Positions 40,013 through 48,545 of a DNA stretch of 64,000 bases are shown here, piece after piece. How positions within the stretch are numbered: the stretch's first letter is position 1; the number at the start of each line of letters is the position of its first letter. A program made the translations under genes and the position numbers. Below the pieces are notes generated by a model, which made no database searches, was not told the DNA's origin, and saw nothing but the letters and a program-made list of their open reading frames with translations. This DNA is from Alphaproteobacteria bacterium 32-64-14 (lineage in GTDB: Bacteria > Pseudomonadota > Alphaproteobacteria > Caulobacterales > Hyphomonadaceae): the NCBI GenBank assembly GCA_002280725.1, contig NCEM01000006.1, forward strand, positions 1-64,000, read 5' to 3'.

Positions 40013-40786
40013 TCAGGCCGGGCGGCGGAATTTCAGGATGAACTGGTCCGTCTTGCCGCGGATCGCGGCGTCGAACACCATCTTGGTGCCATCGTCCGCC
40101 GGGTTGTCGAGCACGAAGGATTCCTCGACGAACTCGAAGCCCGCCGCGATCACTTCAGCCTTCACGCGGGCCATGTCGATGCGGTGCAGGTCAGCGGAGA
40201 AATCCGTGCCCTTGGCCGATTGGTGATCAAGCACGATGTAGAGTCCGCCCGGCTTCAGCGCGTTGAACACCGCCTTGTTGGCGAGGTTGATGTCGATGTT
40301 GCGGCCGGGATTGTGCAGGTCGTGATAGTTCTGCGAAGTCCACACCAGATCGAGCGGCTCAGGCGCAACTAGCGTCTTGAAGTCGGTCAGGATGAAGCTG
40401 GTGTTGGCGTAGTTCGCCTTGTCATCAAGGATCGTCTGGAACGGTTGCGGCTGGCCGGCCTGGCGCGGCGGGCCGCTGAACAGATAGACGTGTCCCGTTG
40501 GACCGACAGCCTTCGACAGCACGCGCGTGATGTAGCCCGCGGTCGGGATCAGTTCGCCAATCTTGTCGCCCGGCTGCACTTCGCCGAACGCCAGCATCTC
40601 GCCCGGCTTGCGGTTGACGTCACGTTCGGTGTCGGCGGCAGGCCGCGCGGCATCGGCGACTGCGGCGGCAATGTGCGGCGAGGATGCGGTGATCTTGGCG
40701 GCCGGGGCAATCGCCGGTTCCATCGCACAGGCCGAAACGCCAAGCAGCAAGGCAAGCGCCATCGGGCGCATCAGGGTCTTACGCAT
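40013..40786 (-). CDS. Methyltransferase-like predicted lipoprotein
   Basis: A 257-residue protein with a lipoprotein signal (MRKTLMRPMALALLLGVSAC, Cys20). A class I SAM methyltransferase-like domain follows: GDKIGELIPTAGYITRVLSKAVG (modified glycine motif I), LDLVWTSQNYHDLHN and LKPGGLYIVLDHQ. The fold is normally cytoplasmic and needs SAM, which is not expected in the periplasm. Predicted export is therefore odd: either a non-catalytic binding protein or a new periplasmic reaction. It is monocistronic with a strong terminator. Confidence 0.85.
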   Translation of the reverse strand: MRKTLMRPMALALLLGVSACAMEPAIAPAAKITASSPHIAAAVADAARPAADTERDVNRKPGEMLAFGEVQPGDKIGELIPTAGYITRVLSKAVGPTGHVYLFSGPPRQAGQPQPFQTILDDKANYANTSFILTDFKTLVAPEPLDLVWTSQNYHDLHNPGRNIDINLANKAVFNALKPGGLYIVLDHQSAKGTDFSADLHRIDMARVKAEVIAAGFEFVEESFVLDNPADDGTKMVFDAAIRGKTDQFILKFRRPA

Positions 40787-40972
40787 ATTGTCCTCCCAAA
40801 GGCCGGCGTGGCGTCGGCTCCGGCTAATCAGTAGCGGACGCTGAGAACGATCTCAATTCAGTCCGTCGTGATCGCAATTGCAGCCCGTTCGCGAGCCCGA
40901 CGCGCACGTCAACCAATGCTGTATGGGTCTATGGGATGCAGGTTCAGGCTGCAGGTTGCAGCGCGGCAGCGC

Positions 40973-41716
40973 CTAGAACCGCGCCACGTTATAGAACAGC
41001 GAGAAGTCGACCGGCAGGGCGTTGCGGATATACTGGCGAACGAACTGGTTTTCGTCTGCAATTGCACTGCGCGTCACATAGACAACGTCGAAGCGCCGAA
41101 GAGGGCCGATGTCGTAGAGCGATTGGCGGGCGAGCCCGTTGCGTACATCCACAACGCGCGTCATCAGCTCGCCGCCCGGCTTGCGCCGCATGACGATCAC
41201 CCGCGTCGGGCTGCCTTCCTCGGTCCAGCCACCGGCCAGAAGAATGGCCTGCAGCACATCGATCTCGCCCGGCATCTCGAACACGCCGGGTTGTTTCACC
41301 TCGCCGCCGACGAAGACCTTCTGCGATCCGAATTCCAGCGGCGTGATGACCACGGACGGGTCGCGCAGCTCGTTGGCGTAGATCTCTTCGACGTTCTCCT
41401 GCAACTCACGCGTTGTCGAGCCGCTCGCCATCAGGGGGCCGATCGTGGGCAGGGTGACACGGCCGTCTGGTGCAATGGTCAGCTCGGCTGAAAGTTCCGG
41501 CGCCGTGCGCACGTCCACCCGGAACTTGTCGCCGGGATAGAAGCGGTAGAACTGATCCTCCACCCGCCATTCTGGATAGGGCGTCATGGCAAAATCGGGA
41601 GATTGCGCCGGCAGGGGATCGCTCATGCACCCGGCTGGCAGCACGCAAAGCGCCGCCAGGGCAGCCAGGCCGGCCGCCTTCGCCTGATTCAGGGCGGAAG
41701 GACACAGTAGCGACAT
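40973..41716 (-). CDS. Wza-like polysaccharide export lipoprotein (locus 2)
   Basis: A 247-residue lipoprotein with signal peptide and lipobox PAGC (Cys30). A Poly_export domain (YRFYPGDKFRVDVRTAPELS) and SLBB segments (KVFVGGEVKQPGVFEMPGE) follow. It forms the periplasmic/outer-membrane exit for a polysaccharide. It is divergent from the Wzz-like gene at 41801, with 84 bases between them. It is longer than the locus 1 Wza-like protein and has a C-terminal helical tail (QYIRNALPVDFSLFYNVARF). Confidence 0.92.
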   Translation of the reverse strand: MSLLCPSALNQAKAAGLAALAALCVLPAGCMSDPLPAQSPDFAMTPYPEWRVEDQFYRFYPGDKFRVDVRTAPELSAELTIAPDGRVTLPTIGPLMASGSTTRELQENVEEIYANELRDPSVVITPLEFGSQKVFVGGEVKQPGVFEMPGEIDVLQAILLAGGWTEEGSPTRVIVMRRKPGGELMTRVVDVRNGLARQSLYDIGPLRRFDVVYVTRSAIADENQFVRQYIRNALPVDFSLFYNVARF

Positions 41717-41800
41717 GCCTGAGCAGTCGCCCAGAATGGATAACCGGTTCTTAAGCGGAGCAGGCGAAGGCTAATCCGTTAACCTGCGGATTGGCCTGCC

Positions 41801-43306
41801 TTGAGTGTCGACAGCTGGACAGAGCGAGCCCCTTCCGGCGGCCCCCCTGGGGCACCGCCCGCGCCCCTGCGCGCTAGCCGGATGCGCCCGAAGCTGGGCA
41901 TTGTCGATACGTTGCTTCAACTCTGGCGCGCCAAGTGGTTGATGGTGCTGGTTTTCGTGCCCATCGTCCTGATCGGCGTCGCGGTCACACTGGTGACCCC
42001 CACCAAGTATGCGGCGAATACCCGGCTGCTGGTGCGGCTGGGCGAGGAATACGTCTTCGATCCCATCGTGGGCGACGCCGCCAAGGGCGCCTTCCCGCAG
42101 CAGGAAGAAGTGCTGCAGGCGGAATCCGAACTCGCCAACTCGCCGGTCATTGCCGAGCGCACCATCCAGCGCATCGGCCTCGCGCGTCTCTATTCCGGAC
42201 TCGCAGAGGCGCGCCTGCGCGCAGGCGAGGGCCATACCTATTCGGTGGATCAGGAAGCGCTCGAGGCCTTCGCTGCGGATTTCTCCGCATCATCCGCGCC
42301 GCGCTCCTCGATCCTGCGCATGACGTTCGCGCACCCCGATGCCGAGCTTGCGGCAGAGACGCTCAATATCTTCGTCGAAGAGTACCTGAAATATCGCCGC
42401 GAAGTTCTGACCGGCAAAGGCGCCGATGGCCTGTCTGCCCAGCGCGGCGTGATCGAGGGCAGGCTGGGCACGGCCGGCAAGGCTCTACAGGAATATCTGG
42501 CTGCCAACAATCTCAGCGACTTCGACGCCGAGACGGCCGCCGCCGCGCGCCGCTTCAGCGAGATCTCCGACGAACAATCCCGCGTGGAAGCCTCTCTGCG
42601 CGAAGCAGAAGCCAAACTCGCCGGCCTCTCGCGCCAGATGAGCACCACGCCGCGCGAAGTGGACCTCTACGTGGAAACCACCTCCGAGCAGGATCTGGTG
42701 AAGCTGCGCCTTGAGCGCGAAGACCTGCTGACGCGCTACCTGCCCGACAGCCGCGCCGTGCAGGACATCGACCGCCGCATCGCACAGATGGAAGCCTTCC
42801 TTGCCTCCGCGCCAGCCAAGGGTCTGCGCCGCATTGGCCCAAACCCAACCTTCCAGGCCCTCGAAGCCGATCACGCCGTGCAGACCGCCACGATCAGCGC
42901 CCTCAACGGCCGCGCCGCCGCGCTGACCTCCCAGAAGGCCGCCGCCGAAGTTCGCATCGCGCAACTTGCGGCGCTGCAGCCCGACTACCTCCGCCTCAAG
43001 CGCGAACGCGACGCCCTCGAATCCTCCGCCGGAACCTTCGCCGCCCGCGAGCAGACCGAACGGTCGCGCACGGAGCTTGCCCAGCGCAGCGTCGAGAACA
43101 TCTCAATCTACGAAGCTGCCCGCACGCCCACGCGCGGCGACAGCATGAAGCGCACTATCGCCATCGCCGCCGCCATCTTCGGCCTGATCACTGCGCTCGC
43201 CATCGGCCTCCTGCGCGCCTGGTCCGTCACCAGCCTCGCGACCTCGGGCTCCGTCGAGCGCACGCTGGGTCTGCGCGTCCTTGCCGCCACGCGAGACCGC
43301 GGATGA
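41801..43306 (+). CDS. Wzz-type polysaccharide co-polymerase
   Basis: A 501-residue inner-membrane protein. Helix 1 lies near 45-67 (LMVLVFVPIVLIGVAVTL), long periplasmic coiled coils span 200-440, and helix 2 near 450-470 follows the MKRTIAIA segment. There is no kinase domain; that role would belong to the next gene. It sets chain length with a Wzy polymerase. The start is uncertain: TTG 41801 gives the given length, ATG 41882 is the alternative. Its stop overlaps the next start (ATGA). Confidence 0.88.
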   Translation: MSVDSWTERAPSGGPPGAPPAPLRASRMRPKLGIVDTLLQLWRAKWLMVLVFVPIVLIGVAVTLVTPTKYAANTRLLVRLGEEYVFDPIVGDAAKGAFPQQEEVLQAESELANSPVIAERTIQRIGLARLYSGLAEARLRAGEGHTYSVDQEALEAFAADFSASSAPRSSILRMTFAHPDAELAAETLNIFVEEYLKYRREVLTGKGADGLSAQRGVIEGRLGTAGKALQEYLAANNLSDFDAETAAAARRFSEISDEQSRVEASLREAEAKLAGLSRQMSTTPREVDLYVETTSEQDLVKLRLEREDLLTRYLPDSRAVQDIDRRIAQMEAFLASAPAKGLRRIGPNPTFQALEADHAVQTATISALNGRAAALTSQKAAAEVRIAQLAALQPDYLRLKRERDALESSAGTFAAREQTERSRTELAQRSVENISIYEAARTPTRGDSMKRTIAIAAAIFGLITALAIGLLRAWSVTSLATSGSVERTLGLRVLAATRDRG

Positions 43307-43998
43307 GGGATCTTCGCTCCGAACTCGGCGATCTCTATCGCGCGCTTGCCCAGACGCCCGGCGTCGAGGGCGGTCGTACTGTCATGTTCATGTCCGCCCG
43401 CTCGGGTGAGGGCGTCTCCAGCGTCGCCGCGTCCTTCGCGCTGCTCGCTGCCGAACAATCCCGCCGTGGCGTCTGGCTGGTCGATGTCGACCTCAAGCGC
43501 AACCACCTGTTCAATACCTTCGCCGTCGGCCCGTTCGCGGACGCCTTCGGCGGCGTCGGCCCGCCGTATTCCGCCGTGCTCAAGACGCAGCCCTTCTTCT
43601 CCGTCGAGCCCGAAGATCCCGAAGCCGCCGCTGGCCTCGGCCTCTTCACCGCGCATCGCGTGGGCGACTCCCGCCTGATGGTCACCCAGTTCGACAAGAC
43701 GCGCCTCAAGCCCAACCAGGCGATCCGCATCCGCACCCAGCCCGCCTACTGGCGGGCCGTGCGCGCCGCCACCGACTGGGCCGTCGTTGACGCCCCCGCG
43801 CTCGAGCTTGCCGGCGCCGGCCTCGCCATCGCCTCGCAGATGGACCGTGTCGTCATCGTGGTCCGCGCCGACGAGACAACGCCGCAGGATGTCGATGCCG
43901 TCCGCCGCGAGATCGTGGCCCATGGCGGACAGGTCGCCGGCGTCGTACTCAACCGCCGCAAGGGCGATGCCCGCGTGGCCGACCGCTTCGCGCAATGA
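43303..43998 (+). CDS. CpsD/BY-kinase-like ATPase with defective Walker A
   Basis: A 231-residue protein of the CpsD/CapB group. The P-loop reads GEGVSS (35-40), so valine (38) replaces the Walker A lysine. Walker A' VWLVDVDLKRNHLF and the later WAVVDAPALEL remain. No C-terminal tyrosine cluster is present. It probably cannot hydrolyse ATP as a normal kinase, and may act as a structural or regulatory partner of Wzz. It is coupled to the genes before and after by ATGA overlaps. The locus 1 kinase (9065-11350) keeps all motifs. Confidence 0.88.
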   Translation: MRDLRSELGDLYRALAQTPGVEGGRTVMFMSARSGEGVSSVAASFALLAAEQSRRGVWLVDVDLKRNHLFNTFAVGPFADAFGGVGPPYSAVLKTQPFFSVEPEDPEAAAGLGLFTAHRVGDSRLMVTQFDKTRLKPNQAIRIRTQPAYWRAVRAATDWAVVDAPALELAGAGLAIASQMDRVVIVVRADETTPQDVDAVRREIVAHGGQVAGVVLNRRKGDARVADRFAQ

Positions 43999-45302
43999 TC
44001 ACCGCGCCGCGCATTTCCCGCCTCGAACTCATTGCAGCCGGCGTCACGCTTTTCATGCTGGCGGAGGCGTTCCTGCCGCGCCTGCTTGCCCCGCCATCGA
44101 CCGGCATCCCGGGCGATGTTCCCGAAAGCACGCTGCTGCGCTTCATGTGGCTGCCGTTCTACGGGCTCATTGGCCTCGGCCTGATCCTCGCCGCGCGGCA
44201 GAGCTGGCGTGCGCTTCTCGGATCGCCCTGGCTCATCCTGCTTGCCTTGCTCGCCATTGCGTCCGCGATGTGGTCAATCGATCCTGAACTCAGCTTCCGC
44301 CGTGGCATCGCCGTCCTTGCCACCACGGGGATGGGCGTTTATCTCGCCGCGCGGTTCGACTGGCTGACGGCGCTTCGCCTGCTCGGCGCCGTGTGGCTGG
44401 TCCTCATACTGGCGAGCTTCCTGTCAGGCATCGCAGCGCCCGGCTTTGCCGTCATGCACGAGATCCACCCCGGCGCATGGATGGGCGGCTGGAGCGAGAA
44501 GAACGCGCTCGGCGGCCATGCGGCCCGCGCAGCCTTCCTGTTTGCCTTCCTCGTCTGGCGCGATCCGGCGCATCGGCGCGCCTGGGCCATCGGCCTCATC
44601 GTCTCGCTTGGTCTCGTGCTGTTGTCGCGTTCGGCCACCGCGCTGCTTGGCGCCATTGTCGGCCTGGGCGTGCTCGGCGCTGCATGGTGGATGCTGAAGG
44701 GCAAGCGCTTCTCCCTCGCACTGGTCTGGGCCGGCGTCGCTTTCGGCAGCCTCGCCGTGCTGATCTACCTTACTGCGCCGGGCCTGCTACTCGGCCTCGT
44801 CGGGAAGGACGAGACGCTGACCGGCCGCACCGAAATCTGGATCGAGCTTTTCAACGCCATCGAACAGAAGCCCGCGCTTGGCTACGGCTATCTCGCCTTC
44901 TGGGGCCTCGATTCCGAGCCACGCTACTGGCTGGAAAAGGCCGTCGCCTGGAACGCGCCCTCGGGGCACAATGGCTGGCTCGATCTCGCGATCTCGCTCG
45001 GCCTCGTTGGCGTCGTGATCTTCGTGATCGACGTTTGCGCCACCACCGGGCGCGCCATCGGCCTTGCATTGCGCTCACCCGCCGGCGTCTTCGCGTTGGG
45101 CTTCCTTGCGCAGTTCATGCTCTTCGCCATGTCGGAAAGCATCGTGCTCGCCCAGAACAGCATCCTGTGGACGACGTTTGTCTTCGTGTCGGCCAAACTG
45201 GCGCTTGGGCGACAGTCTGCGATGGATCAGTCGATCACGCCGCAAAGCGCCGCGCCCAGCGTCGGCGCCGCAAGGATAGCGCCCGCATCAACGGCGCGCT
45301 GA
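43995..45302 (+). CDS. O-antigen ligase / Wzy-like polymerase (locus 2)
   Basis: A 435-residue membrane protein with about eleven helices. The large periplasmic loop carries LTGRTEIWIELFNAIEQKPALGYGY and APSGHNGWLDLAISLGLVGV, the standard Wzy_C/O-antigen ligase signature. It polymerises or ligates lipid-linked glycan. The start overlaps the CpsD-like stop (ATGA). The last 76 bases overlap the end of the convergent deacetylase gene. The tail (about residues 405-435) is polar. Confidence 0.9.
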   Translation: MITAPRISRLELIAAGVTLFMLAEAFLPRLLAPPSTGIPGDVPESTLLRFMWLPFYGLIGLGLILAARQSWRALLGSPWLILLALLAIASAMWSIDPELSFRRGIAVLATTGMGVYLAARFDWLTALRLLGAVWLVLILASFLSGIAAPGFAVMHEIHPGAWMGGWSEKNALGGHAARAAFLFAFLVWRDPAHRRAWAIGLIVSLGLVLLSRSATALLGAIVGLGVLGAAWWMLKGKRFSLALVWAGVAFGSLAVLIYLTAPGLLLGLVGKDETLTGRTEIWIELFNAIEQKPALGYGYLAFWGLDSEPRYWLEKAVAWNAPSGHNGWLDLAISLGLVGVVIFVIDVCATTGRAIGLALRSPAGVFALGFLAQFMLFAMSESIVLAQNSILWTTFVFVSAKLALGRQSAMDQSITPQSAAPSVGAARIAPASTAR

Positions 45303-45997
45303 GCTAGCTCATCGATCAGCTCAGCAGGCGCGCCATAGCTGGTGGGCGACGTGCCCACATCGTGCGTGAAGAAAAACACCCAGGCGTTCGCGTCCAGCGC
45401 GGCCTTCAACGCCGCAAGTGCGCGCCGGCGATGCATGGCTGACGCGCCAAGCTCAGTCGCGCGCAGCTGGCTGCGGTCCACTTCGCCACTGTTGATCCCC
45501 GGCAGGATACCGCGTCCGGTCGCGAAGATATCGCCGACCCAGCGCTTGGCTGCATAGCTCGTCTCGCCATAGGGGAAGGCGAAGGCCGATACGGTTTCGG
45601 TGTGTCCGGCTTCAGACAGCGCGACGAGGTTTTCGCCGATATCACGCTCGACTTTCTCGAGCCGTGATTGTGCGCAATCGAGGTGTGAATGTGTATGCGC
45701 GCCAACCTCATGACCGCGATGGCGCAGTTCGGCGAGCGTGCCGGCATCGAACATTTCGCCCATCACGGGGCTGCGCTGTCCCATCCGGGAAGTGCAGGCA
45801 TAGAAGCCGCCGCGCCCGCCATGTTTCTCGATCACGTCAGCGCCGTTGAGCGCCGATTTCGGGAAGTCATCGAACGTGAAAGTGACCACGGGCCGGTCAG
45901 ACTCAACCTGCGCCATGCACGCGCGCCGCCACTGCACGACGCGGCGCTGAACCTTGGCCACCGGGGAACGAGAGGGTACGTAGGTCCACTGCTGCAT
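45227..45997 (-). CDS. Polysaccharide deacetylase (NodB domain)
   Basis: A 256-residue CE4-type esterase. Motif 1 is TFDDFP (Asp43, Asp44); motif 2 is HTHSH (metal ligands His101, His105); FAFPYGE and FFFTHDV are motifs 3 and 5. It removes N- or O-acetyl groups from a glycan. No signal peptide is visible, so it may act in the cytoplasm or use another export route. ATG 45997 lies 4 bases after the GT2 stop. Last gene of the minus-strand operon (transferase, GT2, deacetylase). Confidence 0.9.
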   Translation of the reverse strand: MQQWTYVPSRSPVAKVQRRVVQWRRACMAQVESDRPVVTFTFDDFPKSALNGADVIEKHGGRGGFYACTSRMGQRSPVMGEMFDAGTLAELRHRGHEVGAHTHSHLDCAQSRLEKVERDIGENLVALSEAGHTETVSAFAFPYGETSYAAKRWVGDIFATGRGILPGINSGEVDRSQLRATELGASAMHRRRALAALKAALDANAWVFFFTHDVGTSPTSYGAPAELIDELAQRAVDAGAILAAPTLGAALCGVID

Positions 45998-46001
45998 GGC
46001 G

Positions 46002-46979
46002 TTACAGGGCCTCCGCATAGACAAGCGCCCGCCAGGCTTTCAACGCGCGTCCACGCACCGCCACCGGCAGGGCGCTGGTACGCGCGGTCCAGCTTGCGAC
46101 ATCACGAATGGTTCCCCGCAAGGGCAGCGCGCGCATGCGCTGCGCCATCTGGAACAAAGGCATCGTGCGCGCTTCTGCGGGGTGGCGCTGCACAAGGCGC
46201 GCAAAATTCTCGCCCGACATGGCGTACTTCGACATCAGCGCCTTGTCCGTATCGAGGCCCAGATGCGTCGCCGTGTTGTCGATGTGACGGATCGGATAGA
46301 CCTTCGCCGCGCGAAGACCCCAGTCGGTGTCTTCCCAGCCCCAGCCGGAGAAGCCTTCATCGAACGGGATTGTGTTCACGACGTCCCGATGCGCGAGCAC
46401 ATTCGAAGAGAACACATAGCGGCTGGGCGCCACCTGGCGCCGGGCGGCGGACAGGCATTCGGATACCTCAGCCTGCCAGCGGTGCAAGGCGCTGCGCGTA
46501 TCCTTCGGCGTCAGCTGCAGGGAATAGCCGCCCACAACCACGCCCGGTTCGCCAACCGTCTCGATTGCTTCGACGTAGCGCGTCAGGAATTGCGGATCAT
46601 CCGGCAGCATGTCCGCATCCAGCAATAACACCCAGTCGGCGCGCGCATGTGCAATTGCGGCGTTGCGCGCAGCCGCGCGCCCGCGATTGGCGTCGGCTGC
46701 GATCAGCCGCACGGCGATACGCTGGCGGCTGGCCTCATACTGCATGTGAGCGAGCGATTCATGGTCGCCCGCGCCATCATCATGCACGATGACCTCGACG
46801 AGACCCGCGTCATCACATTCCGCCAGCGCCGCTATCAGCGCTGAAACGTCATAGTGATAGGCAGGCACGCAGATGGACATGCGTGCGGCGGCGCCACGCC
46901 AGAAGACGTTGTCCAGCACCTGTTCGGCTGGCGGCGGGGGCGTGTTGGTATTGGCGGCGATCAGGACTTGCATGGTCAT
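46002..46979 (-). CDS. Family 2 glycosyltransferase
   Basis: A 325-residue GT-A enzyme. SICVPAYHYDVSALIAALAE opens the fold, LLLDADMLPDDP holds the DxD metal site, and GWGWEDTDWGLRA is the ED catalytic region of chondroitin-synthase-like GT2. It adds a sugar from a nucleotide donor in locus 2. ATG 46979 overlaps the TGA of the upstream transferase. The C-terminal helix is basic and may touch the membrane. Confidence 0.9.
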   Translation of the reverse strand: MTMQVLIAANTNTPPPPAEQVLDNVFWRGAAARMSICVPAYHYDVSALIAALAECDDAGLVEVIVHDDGAGDHESLAHMQYEASRQRIAVRLIAADANRGRAAARNAAIAHARADWVLLLDADMLPDDPQFLTRYVEAIETVGEPGVVVGGYSLQLTPKDTRSALHRWQAEVSECLSAARRQVAPSRYVFSSNVLAHRDVVNTIPFDEGFSGWGWEDTDWGLRAAKVYPIRHIDNTATHLGLDTDKALMSKYAMSGENFARLVQRHPAEARTMPLFQMAQRMRALPLRGTIRDVASWTARTSALPVAVRGRALKAWRALVYAEAL

Positions 46980-48499
46980 CAACGCTGCCTCTGCCTGTCG
47001 CCGAGCAACCGGGGCACGGTCAGCAGCACGATCCACGCATCCATCCACACAGATGCGCGGCCGACATATTCCATGTCGAGACGCACGCGCTCGCGCACTT
47101 CATCAGGCGTCTCGCACGGCCCGCGCGAGCCGTTGATCTGAGCCCAACCCGTCATGCCGGGCTTCATGCGATGGCGATGCGCATAATCGCCAACCGTGCG
47201 GGTGACCTCCATGGAGCCCGCCGTCATGCCGACCGCGTGGGGGCGTGGCCCCACGATCGACATCTCGCCTTTCAGCACGTTCAGCAGCTGCGGCAGTTCA
47301 TCCAGGCTGCTCGAGCGCAGGAAGCAGCCAAGCCGCGTCACGCGCGGATCGTTCGCCTCGGTCTGGCGGATGATGCCTTCTTCGGCCAGCTTGCCGGCAG
47401 CGTCGCTTTCCGGGCGCATGGTGCGGAACTTCCAGACGCGGATGATCTCGTTGTTGAAGCCATGGCGCTTCTGCCGGAAAAACACCGGGCCCTTGCTGTC
47501 GAGTTTCACCATGAGGGCGATAACCGCCATCGGCAGCGCGAGCAGCACGAGCGAAGTCGCAGCAACCACAAGATCGAACACGCGCTTCACAGCGGCCCGG
47601 CGAATGTCGCGGGGCGCGCCGGACACATAGGCTGCGGGTGAATCCACCACGCGGGCGAGCGAGGTGTGTTCGGGGTTGAAGCCCTCGAGGTCCAGCACCA
47701 GGATGATTTCCTGCGGCAGGTTGCGGATGCGATCGATCAGTTCGCGCACGCGCGCCTGCGCGGTGGAGGTGACGGTGACAACGATCCGGTCGACTTCCGG
47801 CAGGCGATCCCAGGTCAGCAGGTCGTCGATGCCGCCAAGATGCTCGGCGTCGCCCATCATGGTGGCGGCCGTTCGCATGGTGCGGTCGTCGAAATAGCCG
47901 AGGATGTTAAGCTCGCGCTCCTGCACGTTGCGCGAAACGATGCGGGCCGCTGCGCGCGTTGCGCCCACGATCACCACATTGTCCGACAGCAGGCCCTTGC
48001 GGGTCGCGGCGCGTACGAAGCCCAGATAGTTGGCATGCAGGGCAAACAGCGCCAGCGCATTTGCCGCGCAGAGATTCCACAGCAGGGCCGCATGGCTTGC
48101 GCCGCCAAGGATCGCCAGCAGCGTCACCAGCACGGGGCCAGCCGTCGCGCCAGCAACAACGCGGACGAGGTGGTTCGGAACGGGCTCGGCATAGCGAAAG
48201 CGGTATCCCCCCATCAGCCACACGCCCGCCAGGCCCGACAGCGGCATCGCGACAAAGGGCAGGGCGACGCCCAGCGAGCTCGCCCACACATCGACGCCTG
48301 CGCCGACGCAGAGACCAATGGTCACGAGGATAGCGGCGGCCAGATCGAGCACGCGCGCCGCAACGCGCACGCCAGCGCGATGCAGGAGGCGGCGGCGGCG
48401 AGCAAGTTGAGTGGGGGCGGCAGACGAGCGGTCGCTCTCGCGCCGGCCAGTAACGGCGGCGGCAGGCTTGTCTGTCCAGGCTAGTCTTTCAGCACGCAT
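46979..48499 (-). CDS. Polyprenyl glycosylphosphotransferase (WcaJ/PssY type)
   Basis: A 506-residue initiating enzyme. Four to five N-terminal membrane helices (45-160), a Rossmann-like CoA-binding-type region (NVVIVGATRAAARIVSR) and the catalytic domain (about 310-500) are visible. Catalytic motifs are VWKFRTMRPES, LRSSSLDELPQLLNVLKGEM, IVGPRPHA and GWAQINGSRG. It loads a hexose-1-phosphate on undecaprenyl phosphate. It is the first gene of its operon and primes locus 2, unlike the short enzyme at 14126-14818. Confidence 0.93.
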   Translation of the reverse strand: MRAERLAWTDKPAAAVTGRRESDRSSAAPTQLARRRRLLHRAGVRVAARVLDLAAAILVTIGLCVGAGVDVWASSLGVALPFVAMPLSGLAGVWLMGGYRFRYAEPVPNHLVRVVAGATAGPVLVTLLAILGGASHAALLWNLCAANALALFALHANYLGFVRAATRKGLLSDNVVIVGATRAAARIVSRNVQERELNILGYFDDRTMRTAATMMGDAEHLGGIDDLLTWDRLPEVDRIVVTVTSTAQARVRELIDRIRNLPQEIILVLDLEGFNPEHTSLARVVDSPAAYVSGAPRDIRRAAVKRVFDLVVAATSLVLLALPMAVIALMVKLDSKGPVFFRQKRHGFNNEIIRVWKFRTMRPESDAAGKLAEEGIIRQTEANDPRVTRLGCFLRSSSLDELPQLLNVLKGEMSIVGPRPHAVGMTAGSMEVTRTVGDYAHRHRMKPGMTGWAQINGSRGPCETPDEVRERVRLDMEYVGRASVWMDAWIVLLTVPRLLGDRQRQR

Positions 48500-48545
48500 G
48501 GATTGTCCGCAGGCGATCGAGTGGCCCCTCTCGAGCCTCTGAAAC

